A stretch of DNA of 64,000 nt from assembly GCF_018638295.1 (NCBI RefSeq), contig NZ_JABTTS010000033.1, positions 25,742 through 89,741 on the forward strand, in the 5' to 3' direction. The DNA comes from Streptomyces sp. CHD11 (GTDB lineage Bacteria > Actinomycetota > Actinomycetes > Streptomycetales > Streptomycetaceae). The position numbers and the translations under genes were made by a program. The notes beneath the pieces are model-generated. The model had not been told where the DNA came from and searched no databases. It worked only from the letters and a program-made list of their open reading frames with translations. Shown here piece by piece: positions 42,580 through 50,545 of the stretch; the stretch's first letter is position 1; each line of letters begins with the position of its first letter.

Positions 42580-43826
42580 CGGCTGCTACGGACACCACGA
42601 CGACGGGTGGCGAACAGTCCCGGATCCTCCTCGACCCCTTCGTCTCCGACCTGGACGGCGAGAGCGCGGCGCTGCGGGCCGCGGGGCCGCTGGCCGCCGT
42701 CACGCTGCCCGGCGGTGTGCCGGTGTGGGCGGTGACGCGCCACGCGGAGGCGAAGAAACTGCTCACCGACCCGCGGCTGGTCAAGGACATCAACGTCTGG
42801 GGTGCCTGGCAGCGCGGCGAGATAGCCCCCGACTGGCCGCTGATCGGGCTGGCCAACCCGCCCCGCTCCATGCTCACCGTGGACGGCTCCGACCACCGCC
42901 GGCTGCGCACGCTGGTCGCGCAGGCGCTCACGCCCCGCCGGGTGGAGCGGATGCGGGAGCGGATCACGGAGCTGACCGAGGGGCTGCTCGACGACGTGGC
43001 CGCGGAGTCCGGCGACACGGTGGACCTGAAGGCGGCGTTCGCCTATCCGCTGCCGATGTACGTGATCGCCGACCTGATGGGGCTGGCGGAGGAGCGGCTG
43101 CCGCGGCTGAAGGTGCTCTTCGAGAAGTTCTTCTCCACGCAGACCCCGCCCGAGGAGGTCATCGCGACGCTGACCGAGCTCGCCGGGATCATGGCCGAGA
43201 CGGTCGCGCGCAAGCGCGAGAACCCGGGTGACGACCTGACCTCCGCGCTCATCCAGGCGTCGGAGAACGGCGACAGCCTCACCGACGAGGAGATCGTGGC
43301 CACGCTCCAGCTGATGGTGGCGGCCGGTCACGAGACGACGATCTCCCTCATCGTCAACGCGGTGCTCAACCTCTCCACCCACCCGGAGCAGCGCGAGCTG
43401 GTGCTGTCCGGCAAGGCGGACTGGTCGGCGGTGGTCGAGGAGACGCTGCGCCACTCGACCCCCACCTCGCACGTCCTGATCCGGTTCGCGACCGAGGACG
43501 TGCCCGTCGGGGACAAGGTCCTCCCCGCCGGGGACGCGCTGATCGTGTCGTACGCGGCGATCGGCCGGGACGAGCAGGCACACGGCCCGACGGCCGGTGA
43601 CTTCGACATCACCCGCGAGAGCGCCAGCCGGCACATCTCCTTCGGCCACGGCCCGCACGTGTGCCCCGGCGCCGCGCTGTCCCGGCTGGAGGCCGGTGTG
43701 GCACTCCCGGCCCTCTACGCCCGCTTCCCGGGGCTGGACCTGGCGGTTCCGGCGAGCGAGCTGCGCAACAAGCCGGTGGTCACGCAGAACGACCTGTTCG
43801 AGCTTCCGGTGAAGCTCGGCGGGTGA
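42576..43826 (+). CDS. CYP154-like cytochrome P450
   Basis: The 416-aa P450 has all canonical motifs: I-helix AAGHETT, K-helix E289-T-L-R292, and the heme loop FGHGPHVCPGAAL with Cys363. The substrate is unknown; conservon CYP154 enzymes studied elsewhere hydroxylate varied lipophilic molecules. The ATG overlaps the preceding P450 stop (ATGA) with GGAGG upstream. It is the last gene of the six-gene conservon and is followed directly by a strong terminator. Redox partners are not encoded nearby. Confidence 0.92.
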   Translation: MTAATDTTTTGGEQSRILLDPFVSDLDGESAALRAAGPLAAVTLPGGVPVWAVTRHAEAKKLLTDPRLVKDINVWGAWQRGEIAPDWPLIGLANPPRSMLTVDGSDHRRLRTLVAQALTPRRVERMRERITELTEGLLDDVAAESGDTVDLKAAFAYPLPMYVIADLMGLAEERLPRLKVLFEKFFSTQTPPEEVIATLTELAGIMAETVARKRENPGDDLTSALIQASENGDSLTDEEIVATLQLMVAAGHETTISLIVNAVLNLSTHPEQRELVLSGKADWSAVVEETLRHSTPTSHVLIRFATEDVPVGDKVLPAGDALIVSYAAIGRDEQAHGPTAGDFDITRESASRHISFGHGPHVCPGAALSRLEAGVALPALYARFPGLDLAVPASELRNKPVVTQNDLFELPVKLGG

Positions 43827-43833
43827 GCGACGC

Positions 43834-43874
43834 GGGTGGTGGGACGGACCTCCCCCCGGTCCGCCCCACCACCC
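43834..43874 (+). terminator. Conservon operon terminator
   Basis: GGGTGGTGGGACGGACC (43834-43850) pairs with GGTCCGCCCCACCACCC (43858-43874), giving 16 of 17 pairs with a 7-nt C-rich loop. It lies 8 nt past the last P450 stop. Tandem ACCACCC/CCGTCCCC words follow. Confidence 0.88.
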
Positions 43875-43972
43875 GTCCACCACCCGTCCCCCGTTCGTGC
43901 CCCGTTCGTGCCCCGGCCGTCCCCCGGCCGTCCCCGTTCCTCCCGTTCACCGTCTCAGCGGACGGACGATGT

Positions 43973-44008
43973 TTCGCCGGGGTTTCCCGCAGCCGCTAGG
44001 CTCCGCTC
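43973..44008 (+). promoter_or_regulatory. Leaderless serC promoter
   Basis: TAGGCT (43997-44002) is a good -10 hexamer only 6 nt before the serC GTG, and no Shine-Dalgarno exists. Transcription should begin at or within a base or two of the start codon. A weak -35 (TTCGCC) lies 18 bp upstream. Confidence 0.6.
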
Positions 44009-45127
44009 GTGGCTGATATCCAGATTCCCGCTGACATCAAGCCCGCCGACGGACGTTTCGGCGCGGGTCCCTCCAAGGTGCGGACGGAGGCGCTGGACGC
44101 CCTGGCCGCGACCGGCACGTCCCTGCTCGGCACCTCCCACCGCCAGGCCCCGGTGAAGAACCTGGTCGGCGCGGTGCGGGAGGGCATCTCCGAGCTCTTC
44201 TCCCTCCCTGAGGGTTACGAGGTGGTCCTCGGCAACGGCGGCTCCACCGCGTTCTGGGACATCGCGACGCACGGTCTGATCGAGAACAGGTCGCAGCACC
44301 TCACCTTCGGCGAGTTCAGCTCCAAGTTCGCCAAGGCGTCCAAGCTCGCCCCCTGGCTCGCCGACCCGGCCGTCATCTCCTCCGACCCGGGCACGCACCC
44401 CGAGGCGGCCGCCGAAACCGGCGTGGACGTCTACGCGTTCACCCACAACGAGACCTCCACCGGTGTCGCCATGCCGATCAGGCGGGTGGCCGGCGCGGAC
44501 GAGGGCTCCCTGGTCCTGGTGGACGCCACCTCCGGCGCGGGCGGCCTCCCGGTCGACATCGCCGAGACGGACGTCTACTACTTCGCCCCGCAGAAGTCCT
44601 TCGCCTCCGACGGCGGCCTGTGGATCGGCGTCTTCTCCCCGGCCGCGATCGAGCGCGCCGAGCGGATCCACGCCTCCGGCCGCCACATCCCGGAGTTCTT
44701 CAGCCTCCCCACGGCGATCGACAACTCCCGCAAGAACCAGACGTACAACACCCCGGCGCTTGCCACCCTGTTCCTCCTCAACGAGCAGCTGGAGTGGCTG
44801 AACGGCCAGGGCGGCCTCGACTGGTCCACGGCCCGTACGAAGGACTCCTCGACCCGTCTGTACACCTGGGCGGACGAATCCAAGTACGCCACCCCGTTCG
44901 TCACCGACCCGGCCAAGCGCTCCCAGGTCATCGGCACCATCGACTTCACGGACGAGATCGACGCCACCGCCGTCGCCAAGGTGCTGCGCGCCAACGGCAT
45001 CGTCGACACCGAGCCCTACCGCAAGCTCGGCCGCAACCAGCTCCGCGTCGCGATGTTCCCGGCGGTCGCCCCGTCGGACGTCGAGGCTCTGACGACGTGC
45101 GTCGACTACGTCATCGAGCAGCTGTAG
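44009..45127 (+). CDS. serC: Phosphoserine aminotransferase
   Basis: The 372-aa PLP enzyme converts 3-phosphohydroxypyruvate and glutamate to phosphoserine, the second step of serine synthesis. It also serves PLP synthesis in some bacteria. Motifs: FGAGPSKVR, LLGTSHRQAPVKNLV, GNGGSTAFWDIATHGLI, and the PLP lysine K196 in YYFAPQKSFASDGG. It is the actinobacterial-type SerC of about 370 aa. The GTG start appears leaderless. A clear terminator follows. Confidence 0.95.
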   Translation: MADIQIPADIKPADGRFGAGPSKVRTEALDALAATGTSLLGTSHRQAPVKNLVGAVREGISELFSLPEGYEVVLGNGGSTAFWDIATHGLIENRSQHLTFGEFSSKFAKASKLAPWLADPAVISSDPGTHPEAAAETGVDVYAFTHNETSTGVAMPIRRVAGADEGSLVLVDATSGAGGLPVDIAETDVYYFAPQKSFASDGGLWIGVFSPAAIERAERIHASGRHIPEFFSLPTAIDNSRKNQTYNTPALATLFLLNEQLEWLNGQGGLDWSTARTKDSSTRLYTWADESKYATPFVTDPAKRSQVIGTIDFTDEIDATAVAKVLRANGIVDTEPYRKLGRNQLRVAMFPAVAPSDVEALTTCVDYVIEQL

Positions 45128-45143
45128 ACACGTCCCGCACGAC

Positions 45144-45183
45144 GAGGGGCGCCCGGCGGATCATCCTCCACCGGGCGTCCCTC
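45144..45183 (+). terminator. serC terminator
   Basis: GAGGGGCGCCCGG (45144-45156) pairs with CCGGGCGTCCCTC (45171-45183), 12 of 13 pairs with a 14-nt loop, 16 nt past the serC stop. The convergent exporter gene ends about 200 bp further on. Confidence 0.85.
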
Positions 45184-45386
45184 TCGCGTCCTTACGCCCT
45201 GCTCACTTCCCTCGTCGCCTCCGCCGCCGGCCGGCTGGGCCCGGGCGCCGACGCCTCGCCGGGCTTCTCCCTCGAACGTCCCTCGTACCTTTTTCCCTGG
45301 CCCTGGTCACCTGCTGCCCGAGCCGTGGGGACCCGGAACCCCGCTGCCCCCTGGCACGAGGGCCGGGAGGGCGTGCCGCCAGGTGA

Positions 45387-46847
45387 TCAGCCGGTGTGGA
45401 CCGGCAGCTCGGCGGGCTGTCGCGGTGCGACGGCGGGGCGGGTGCCGCGGAGCATGGCCGCGGCGACGGCCGCCGCGGCCACCAGGGTGACGGCCGTGGC
45501 CAGGAACACCGCGGAGTAGCCGTCGGTGAGGGCGGCGGCCCGGTCGGCGCCGGTGGCGGCGGATCGTTCGACGGCGCTGAGGTAGAGCGTGGTGAACACC
45601 GACAGGCCCACGCATCCGCCGATCTGCAAGGTGGAGTTGACCAGGGCCGAGGCCGCGCCCGCGTCGTGGTGGCCCACGTCGGTGAGCGCGACGTTCTGCA
45701 CCGGGACGATCACGAACGCGATGCCGATACCCACGACCACCAGACCGCCGAAGACCTGGGTCCAGTAGCTTCCGTCGGGGGTGATGAAGGTCAGCCACAG
45801 CATTCCGGCCGCGGCGGTCAGCGGCCCACCGGTCATCAGCGCCCGGGGCCCCCAGAGGGGCAGCAGCCTGGCGGCCACCGGTGCGGTGACCATGGTGGCG
45901 AAGGTCATCGCGAGGCTGGCGAGTCCGGCGAGCAGCGGAGAGAGACCGAGCACGAGCTGCAGGTGGAACATCAGGTAGAGCGTCATCCCGATGAAGACGG
46001 CGCCGATGGCCGCGTGGATGAGGAACGCTCCGGCGCGGACCCGGTCCCGCACGATCCGCAACGGCAGCAGCGGCTGCGCGACGCGGGCCTCGATCCACAC
46101 GAACGCCGCGAGCAGCACCAGGCCGCCGGCGAGGAAGCCGGCGGTGTCCGGCTCGGTCCATCCGGACTCGGCCAGGGTGAACCCGTAGACCAGGGCGGCC
46201 AGGCCGAGGGTGACGGCCAGGGTGCCCCAGATGTCGTACCCGTGGGCGCCGTCGACCCGGCTCTCGGAGACGAACAGCAGCGCGCCGGCCAGGCCGACCA
46301 CGGCGAAGACGATGTTGACCAGCAGGCACCAGCGCCAGTCGGCGTACTCGGTCAGGACGCCGCCCAGCGCCAGACCCACCGCGGCACCGGTGCCGGCGAC
46401 GGTACCGAAGACCGCGAACGCCGTGCCGCGCTCGCGCCCGGCCGGGAACGTGACCGTCAGCAGCGCGAGCGCCGCGGGTGCCAGCAGCGCCGCGAACATG
46501 CCCTGCAGGCCGCGCGCCGCGATCAGCTCGGTCCCGCTCTGGGCGAGGCCGCCCCACACGGAGGCGGCGCCGAACCCGAGCATCCCGACCATGTAGCTGC
46601 GCTTGCGGCCCCAGTAGTCGGCGACGCGTCCGCCCAGCAGCAGCAGCGCGCCGAAGGCCAGGACGTAGGCGGTGATGACCCACTGCCGCTCGGTGTCGCT
46701 CAGCCCCAGTTCGATCTGGGCCTGGGGCAGGGCCACGTTGACGATCGTCGCGTCGAGCACGACCACCAACTGCGTCAGGGCGATCACCGACAGCGCCCAC
46801 CATCGGCGGGGGTCGGGAACCGCGGGCGGGGACGACGGGACGGACAT
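45387..46847 (-). CDS. DHA2-family (14-TMS) MFS drug exporter
   Basis: The 486-aa membrane protein is a proton-driven exporter of the QacA/EmrB type. Motif A is LGGRVADYWGRKRSYMVG, the conserved opening VVVLDATIVNVALPQAQIEL, and motif C-like GTVAGTGAAVGLALGGVL. About 14 helices are visible. The ATG has GGAGG seven nucleotides upstream. That ribosome binding site is the right arm of an 11-bp perfect hairpin (46851-46888), implying translational control. No regulator gene is next to it. The substrate is unknown. Confidence 0.92.
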   Translation of the reverse strand: MSVPSSPPAVPDPRRWWALSVIALTQLVVVLDATIVNVALPQAQIELGLSDTERQWVITAYVLAFGALLLLGGRVADYWGRKRSYMVGMLGFGAASVWGGLAQSGTELIAARGLQGMFAALLAPAALALLTVTFPAGRERGTAFAVFGTVAGTGAAVGLALGGVLTEYADWRWCLLVNIVFAVVGLAGALLFVSESRVDGAHGYDIWGTLAVTLGLAALVYGFTLAESGWTEPDTAGFLAGGLVLLAAFVWIEARVAQPLLPLRIVRDRVRAGAFLIHAAIGAVFIGMTLYLMFHLQLVLGLSPLLAGLASLAMTFATMVTAPVAARLLPLWGPRALMTGGPLTAAAGMLWLTFITPDGSYWTQVFGGLVVVGIGIAFVIVPVQNVALTDVGHHDAGAASALVNSTLQIGGCVGLSVFTTLYLSAVERSAATGADRAAALTDGYSAVFLATAVTLVAAAAVAAAMLRGTRPAVAPRQPAELPVHTG

Positions 46848-46850
46848 GCA

Positions 46851-46888
46851 GAAACCTCCGGGGTTCTGTGAGGAGCGCCGGAGGTTTC
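46851..46888 (-). promoter_or_regulatory. Hairpin occluding the exporter ribosome binding site
   Basis: On the mRNA, GAAACCTCCGG (46888-46878) can pair perfectly with CCGGAGGTTTC (46861-46851) across a 16-nt loop. The right arm contains the GGAGG Shine-Dalgarno of the DHA2 exporter; the left arm contains the matching anti-SD CCTCC. The start codon is 3 nt beyond the stem. It could instead be a protein operator. Confidence 0.65.
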
Positions 46889-47200
46889 AAGCCTCGGACC
46901 AGACACCGGACGCCCGGGTCTGACCACCTCGGCCGTGGGGCCGAGCAGAACTCCAGTCTAACCACCGGGCCCCGCCCCCTCCGCGCCGCCCGAAGCCGTG
47001 ATCCGGTTCACAGGACGGTGTCGCCCCTTCCACCCGGCGCCCGCCGCGGCGGGCGCTTCGCCCCGCGCCCGGCCACCACCGCGCCTCCGGAACATCCGTC
47101 CCAACCGACCCACCCGCTCCGTCGTCTCTGAGGGGGGCGGGCCACGCCCCCCGGCGCCGGGACCCGGTGGCCGGCCGCGAAGGCCGACAGGAGAAGCGGA
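46889..47200. promoter_or_regulatory. Divergent region with a 20-bp palindrome
   Basis: This 312-bp non-coding stretch separates the exporter and the secreted hydrolase genes. It contains GCGCCCGCCGCGGCGGGCGC, a perfect 20-bp palindrome at 47037-47056, which could be a cruciform or a transcription stop. GGAGAAG just before 47201 is the hydrolase ribosome binding site. Confidence 0.5.
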
Positions 47201-48382
47201 ATGAAACCACGCACACGCGCGCACACGAGGACCCGGGCCACCGCCGGCGGGGCGCTGATCGCCGCACTGCTGCTGGGCGCGAGCCTCACCGGCACGACCG
47301 GTACGGCCACCGCGGCCGGGGAGGCCGGGACCGCCGGGACCGCCGGGAGCACTCTCCGAGTGGCGGCCGGTGACAGTGCCGTGGCCAGGACCGGGACGGT
47401 GACCGGGACGGTGACCGGGACCGGGACGGTGACCGAGTACTACGACCTGGGAGATACGGCGTTCACCGACTCCGTCTCCGGCACGGTCAGCGAGATCCGC
47501 GCGGTGGTGCACCGACCGCGCCGGCTGAGCGGCAAGCTGCCCCTGGTGGTGATCTCCCACGGCTCCTGGTACGCGTGCACCGACCCCGACGCCCAGTCCT
47601 GGCCCTGCGACCGGGGCGAGCCGTACCCCAGCCACCTGGGCTACGACTACCTCGGCCGGGCCCTCGCCGCGCGCGGCTACGTGGTCGTCTCGCTCAGTGC
47701 GGACGGCATCAACATGGTGTCCTTCGACTACGGGGACCGCGCCCGCATCATCAACGAACATCTGCGGCTGTGGCGGGAGCTCGACTCGGGCGGCGGCCCG
47801 CTCGCCGACAGCCTGCCCTCGCTGCGCGGGCACGTGGACCTGGAACGCGTCGGGACGATCGGGCACTCCCGGGGCGGCAAGGGCGTGATGTGGCAGGCGT
47901 CGGACAAGCACCGGGACGAGATTCCCGACGGGGTCCGGGTCGGCGCCGTACTCGCCCTGGCGCCCGTGAAGTTCGACCCCCCGGGGGACGGCAACGCCGA
48001 TGCGCTCGTCACGCGGACGCCCGTCGCCGTCGTCACCTCCGGCTGTGACGGCGCGGTGCACGAGCAGGGCCAGGAGTATCTGGACGACGTCGTGGGGCTC
48101 ACCACCGAACCGGCCTACTCGGTCTCGCTGCGCGACGGCAACCACAACTACTTCAACACGCGGTGGACACCCCCGGCCCCGCTCGGCGAGGACGACAGCA
48201 CCTGCCCCGACCGCGAACTCGCCCCCGCGCCCCAGCAGAACGCGCTGACCGTCTACGCCACCGCCTTCTTCGACAAGCACCTCGGGAACGACCCCTCGGG
48301 CGAGCCCGTCCTCACCGGCGAACGCCCCCTGCCGGATGTCGTCTCGACGACCCGCGTCGTCCAGCCGGCGCGGGCGGACTGA
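47201..48382 (+). CDS. Secreted alpha/beta-hydrolase (esterase/lipase-like)
   Basis: The 393-aa protein has an N-terminal signal peptide (basic MKPRTRAHTRTRAT, then ALIAALLLGASL, with cleavage likely after ATAA near residue 39). A short GTVTG tandem repeat follows (about 65-78). The mature part has an alpha/beta hydrolase fold: strand LPLVVISHGSWY, nucleophile G-H-S223-R-G, and the acid/His region HDGNH-like RDGNHNYFNT. It resembles secreted lipases/PET-hydrolase-like or chlorophyllase-like proteins; the substrate is unknown. AGGAGAAG lies before the ATG. Confidence 0.85.
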   Translation: MKPRTRAHTRTRATAGGALIAALLLGASLTGTTGTATAAGEAGTAGTAGSTLRVAAGDSAVARTGTVTGTVTGTGTVTEYYDLGDTAFTDSVSGTVSEIRAVVHRPRRLSGKLPLVVISHGSWYACTDPDAQSWPCDRGEPYPSHLGYDYLGRALAARGYVVVSLSADGINMVSFDYGDRARIINEHLRLWRELDSGGGPLADSLPSLRGHVDLERVGTIGHSRGGKGVMWQASDKHRDEIPDGVRVGAVLALAPVKFDPPGDGNADALVTRTPVAVVTSGCDGAVHEQGQEYLDDVVGLTTEPAYSVSLRDGNHNYFNTRWTPPAPLGEDDSTCPDRELAPAPQQNALTVYATAFFDKHLGNDPSGEPVLTGERPLPDVVSTTRVVQPARAD

Positions 48383-48398
48383 ACCACTGGCACCGCGG

Positions 48399-48668
48399 TC
48401 ACGGCGCCTCCCGGCGCCGCCAGATCATCTCCGGCCCCAGCCGTAGCCCCAGCGCGATGGCGCACAGCACCGCCACGGAGCCGGGGACGGCTACGAGCAC
48501 CCCGTGGGTCGTGCTGTCCCCGTCCGGGAGGAAGAGCCTGACCTTCCGGCCGTCCCGCCCGTCCCGCCGACGACCGGGCGGGACGGGCGGGACGGGCGGG
48601 ACGGGCGGTATGCCAGCCGTTCGGCCGGTGGACCCGCACGGGGACGGTCCCCGGTGGCCGTTCCTCAC
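48399..48668 (-). CDS. Putative small membrane protein coupled to the ABC permease
   Basis: The 89-aa frame starts at a GTG that overlaps the ABC permease stop (GTGA). It encodes a basic, Pro-rich part with three PPV repeats, then a single transmembrane segment (GVLVAVPGSVAVLCAIALGL) and a charged tail WRRREAP. A 9-bp DNA repeat (GGGACGGGC type, 48584-48608) underlies the PPV repeat. The coupling supports it, but there is no recognised family; it could be a spurious extension in GC-rich DNA. Confidence 0.4.
   Translation of the reverse strand: MRNGHRGPSPCGSTGRTAGIPPVPPVPPVPPGRRRDGRDGRKVRLFLPDGDSTTHGVLVAVPGSVAVLCAIALGLRLGPEMIWRRREAP
48402..48419. terminator. Short GC hairpin after the secreted hydrolase
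   Basis: CGGCGCC-TCCC-GGCGCCG is a 7-bp perfect stem with a 4-nt loop, 20 nt past the hydrolase stop. It lies within the last codons of the convergent small frame. It could stop transcription from either side. Confidence 0.55.
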
Positions 48669-49486
48669 CGGCTCAGCCGCTGGAACCTCCGTACCGCCAG
48701 CGGCAGGAAGACCGCCGTCAGGACGAGGGGCCAGACGCCCGCCATCAGCAGCGCGTGCTGCTCCACCCAGGAGTCCCCGTTCCCGACCGGGGTGCCGAAG
48801 AGGTCGCGGGCCGCCGCCGCCGTGGAGGAGATCGGGTTCCAGGCGGCCACCCAGCCCAGCCAGTCGGGCATCAGCTGCGGGGCGACGAAGATGCTGGAGA
48901 TCATCGTCAGCGGGAAGGCGACCGCGAACAGTCCGCCGGCGGCCTCGGGGTTGGGCACCAGCAGGCCCAGCCAGACACCGAGCCAGATCAGCGAGAACCG
49001 CAGCCACAGCAGCAGTCCGAACGCCGCCAGGAAACCCCAGCCGCCGTCCGGCCGCCAGCCCATCGCCAGGGCGGTCAGCATGAGGATGCCCAACTCCGCG
49101 CAGGCGACGATCAGATCGGTCACCCCACGTCCGGCCACCACCGCGGAGGGGGCCATCGGCATCGAGCGGAAGCGGTCGATGACACCCTTGGTGGAGTCGT
49201 AGACGACCACGGTCGCCGTGTTGATGAAGCCGAACGCCATCGTCATGACGAACATGCCCGGCATCAGGAAGTCCTTGTAGTCCCCGCCGCCCGGCACCCT
49301 CATCGCGCTGCCGAAGACATAGCCGTAGAGGAGGACGGAGAGGATCGGGAAGCCCAGCTGCCAGGCGATGTTGACCGGCTGGCGCCGGTAGTGGGTCAGG
49401 CCGCGGCGGACGATGTTCCAGCAGTCCGCCAGGGCCCAGTACGCGCGGCCGCGGGTGGCCGGTCCGGTCAGGTCGAGCGCGCTCAT
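48665..49486 (-). CDS. ABC-2 type exporter permease (DrrB-like)
   Basis: The 273-aa membrane protein has six predicted helices and the ABC-2 pattern: cytosolic N-terminus WNIVRRGLTHYRRQPVNIAW, KDFLMPGMFVMTMAFGFINT, the EDRFRSMPMAPSAV-like IDRFRSMPMAPSAVVAGR, and NPISSTAAAARDLFG. It forms the pore for the ATPase encoded directly upstream, whose stop overlaps its start. DrrAB-type systems export anthracyclines and similar drugs or lipids. The substrate is not predictable here. Confidence 0.9.
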   Translation of the reverse strand: MSALDLTGPATRGRAYWALADCWNIVRRGLTHYRRQPVNIAWQLGFPILSVLLYGYVFGSAMRVPGGGDYKDFLMPGMFVMTMAFGFINTATVVVYDSTKGVIDRFRSMPMAPSAVVAGRGVTDLIVACAELGILMLTALAMGWRPDGGWGFLAAFGLLLWLRFSLIWLGVWLGLLVPNPEAAGGLFAVAFPLTMISSIFVAPQLMPDWLGWVAAWNPISSTAAAARDLFGTPVGNGDSWVEQHALLMAGVWPLVLTAVFLPLAVRRFQRLSR

Positions 49487-50457
49487 ACGGCCGTCTTCTC
49501 CTTCTCCGTGCGGTGTCCGGTCAGGCGCAGGAACACGTCGTCGAGGCTGGGCCTGCGCAGCCCGATGTCCTCCACCCGTACGCCCTCGTCCTGGAGGGCG
49601 CGGGCGACGTCCGTCAGCGCGGCCACCCGGTCGGTGACGGGGGCGTGCACCCGCAACTCGGTCTCGTCGGACTCGGGTTCGCCCTCCGCGACCCGGGCGA
49701 CCACCTTCACCACGCGCGGGATCTCCGACCGTTCGGCGACCACCACCTCGATACGGTCACCGCCGACCAGGTTCTTCAGCCCGTCCGGGGTGTCGTCCGC
49801 GATGGACCTGCCCTGGTCGATCACGGTGATCCGGGAGGCGAGCCGGTCGGCCTCCTCCAGGTACTGCGTGGTCAGCAGCACGGTCGTGCCGCCGGCCACC
49901 AACGCCCGTACGGAGTCCCAGACTTCACCCCGGCTGCGCGGGTCCAGGCCCGTGGTCGGCTCGTCCAGGAACAGCACGGCCGGCGCGAGGATCATCGAGG
50001 CCGCGAGGTCCAGGCGGCGCCGCATGCCGCCGCTGTAGTCGCCCACGCCCTTGTCGGCGGCGCCGGTCAGGTCGAACTGCTCCAGCAGCTCGGTGGCCCG
50101 CGCCCCGGCGCGCCGGCCGCCGAAGTGGAACAGCCTGCCGAACATCTCCAGGTTCTGCCGCCCGGTGAGCACCTCGTCCACCGCCGCGTACTGGCCGGTG
50201 AGGCCGATCCGCGCCCGCACCTCGCGCGCGCTCCGGGCGACGTCGAGCCCGGCCACCGTGGCCCGGCCGCCGTCGAGCCGGATCAGGGTCGACAGGATGC
50301 GCACGGCGGTGGTCTTGCCGGCGCCGTTCGGCCCGAGCAGCCCGTGCACCGTGCCGGTCCGGACGGTGAGGTCGAAGCCGTCGAGGGCGCGCTTCTCGCC
50401 GTAGCGCTTCTCCAGCCCTTCGGCACGGACCGCGCAGCCGTCGTCGTACTCGTTCAT
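49483..50457 (-). CDS. ABC exporter ATPase (DrrA-like)
   Basis: The 324-aa ATPase has Walker A GPNGAGKTTAVRIL, Q-loop region LTGQYAAVDEVLTG, signature YSGGMRRRLDLAAS, Walker B VLFLDEPTTGLD and H-loop LLTTQYLEEADRL. A C-terminal DrrA-type regulatory domain of about 100 aa follows. The ATG at 50457 follows GGAAGGGGG. It is divergent from a TetR gene, and two GTAC-nnn-GTAC palindromes lie between, so it is probably repressed by that TetR and induced by the exported compound. Confidence 0.92.
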   Translation of the reverse strand: MNEYDDGCAVRAEGLEKRYGEKRALDGFDLTVRTGTVHGLLGPNGAGKTTAVRILSTLIRLDGGRATVAGLDVARSAREVRARIGLTGQYAAVDEVLTGRQNLEMFGRLFHFGGRRAGARATELLEQFDLTGAADKGVGDYSGGMRRRLDLAASMILAPAVLFLDEPTTGLDPRSRGEVWDSVRALVAGGTTVLLTTQYLEEADRLASRITVIDQGRSIADDTPDGLKNLVGGDRIEVVVAERSEIPRVVKVVARVAEGEPESDETELRVHAPVTDRVAALTDVARALQDEGVRVEDIGLRRPSLDDVFLRLTGHRTEKEKTAV

Positions 50458-50479
50458 GGGGGTCCCCCTTCCAATAACT

Positions 50480-50515
50480 GGGTACAGCGTACCCGATTGC
50501 GCGTACACCGTACTC
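50480..50515. promoter_or_regulatory. Paired TetR-type operators between TetR and ABC exporter
   Basis: GGGTACAGCGTACCC (50480-50494) is a perfect palindrome. GCGTACACCGTACTC (50501-50515) is an imperfect version on a shared GTAC-n3-GTAC core. Their centres are 21 bp apart, two helical turns, on the same face of the DNA. They lie between the divergent starts and overlap the expected -35 of the TetR gene. Confidence 0.75.
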
Positions 50516-50545
50516 AGTTGTTGCGCCCGGTCCTAGACTGACCTC

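Noticed and set aside
41344..43826. P450 pair as part of a secondary-metabolite cluster
   Set aside because: Both genes overlap cvnD and each other and match the CYP157/CYP154 tail of conservons. No biosynthetic core enzyme is nearby.
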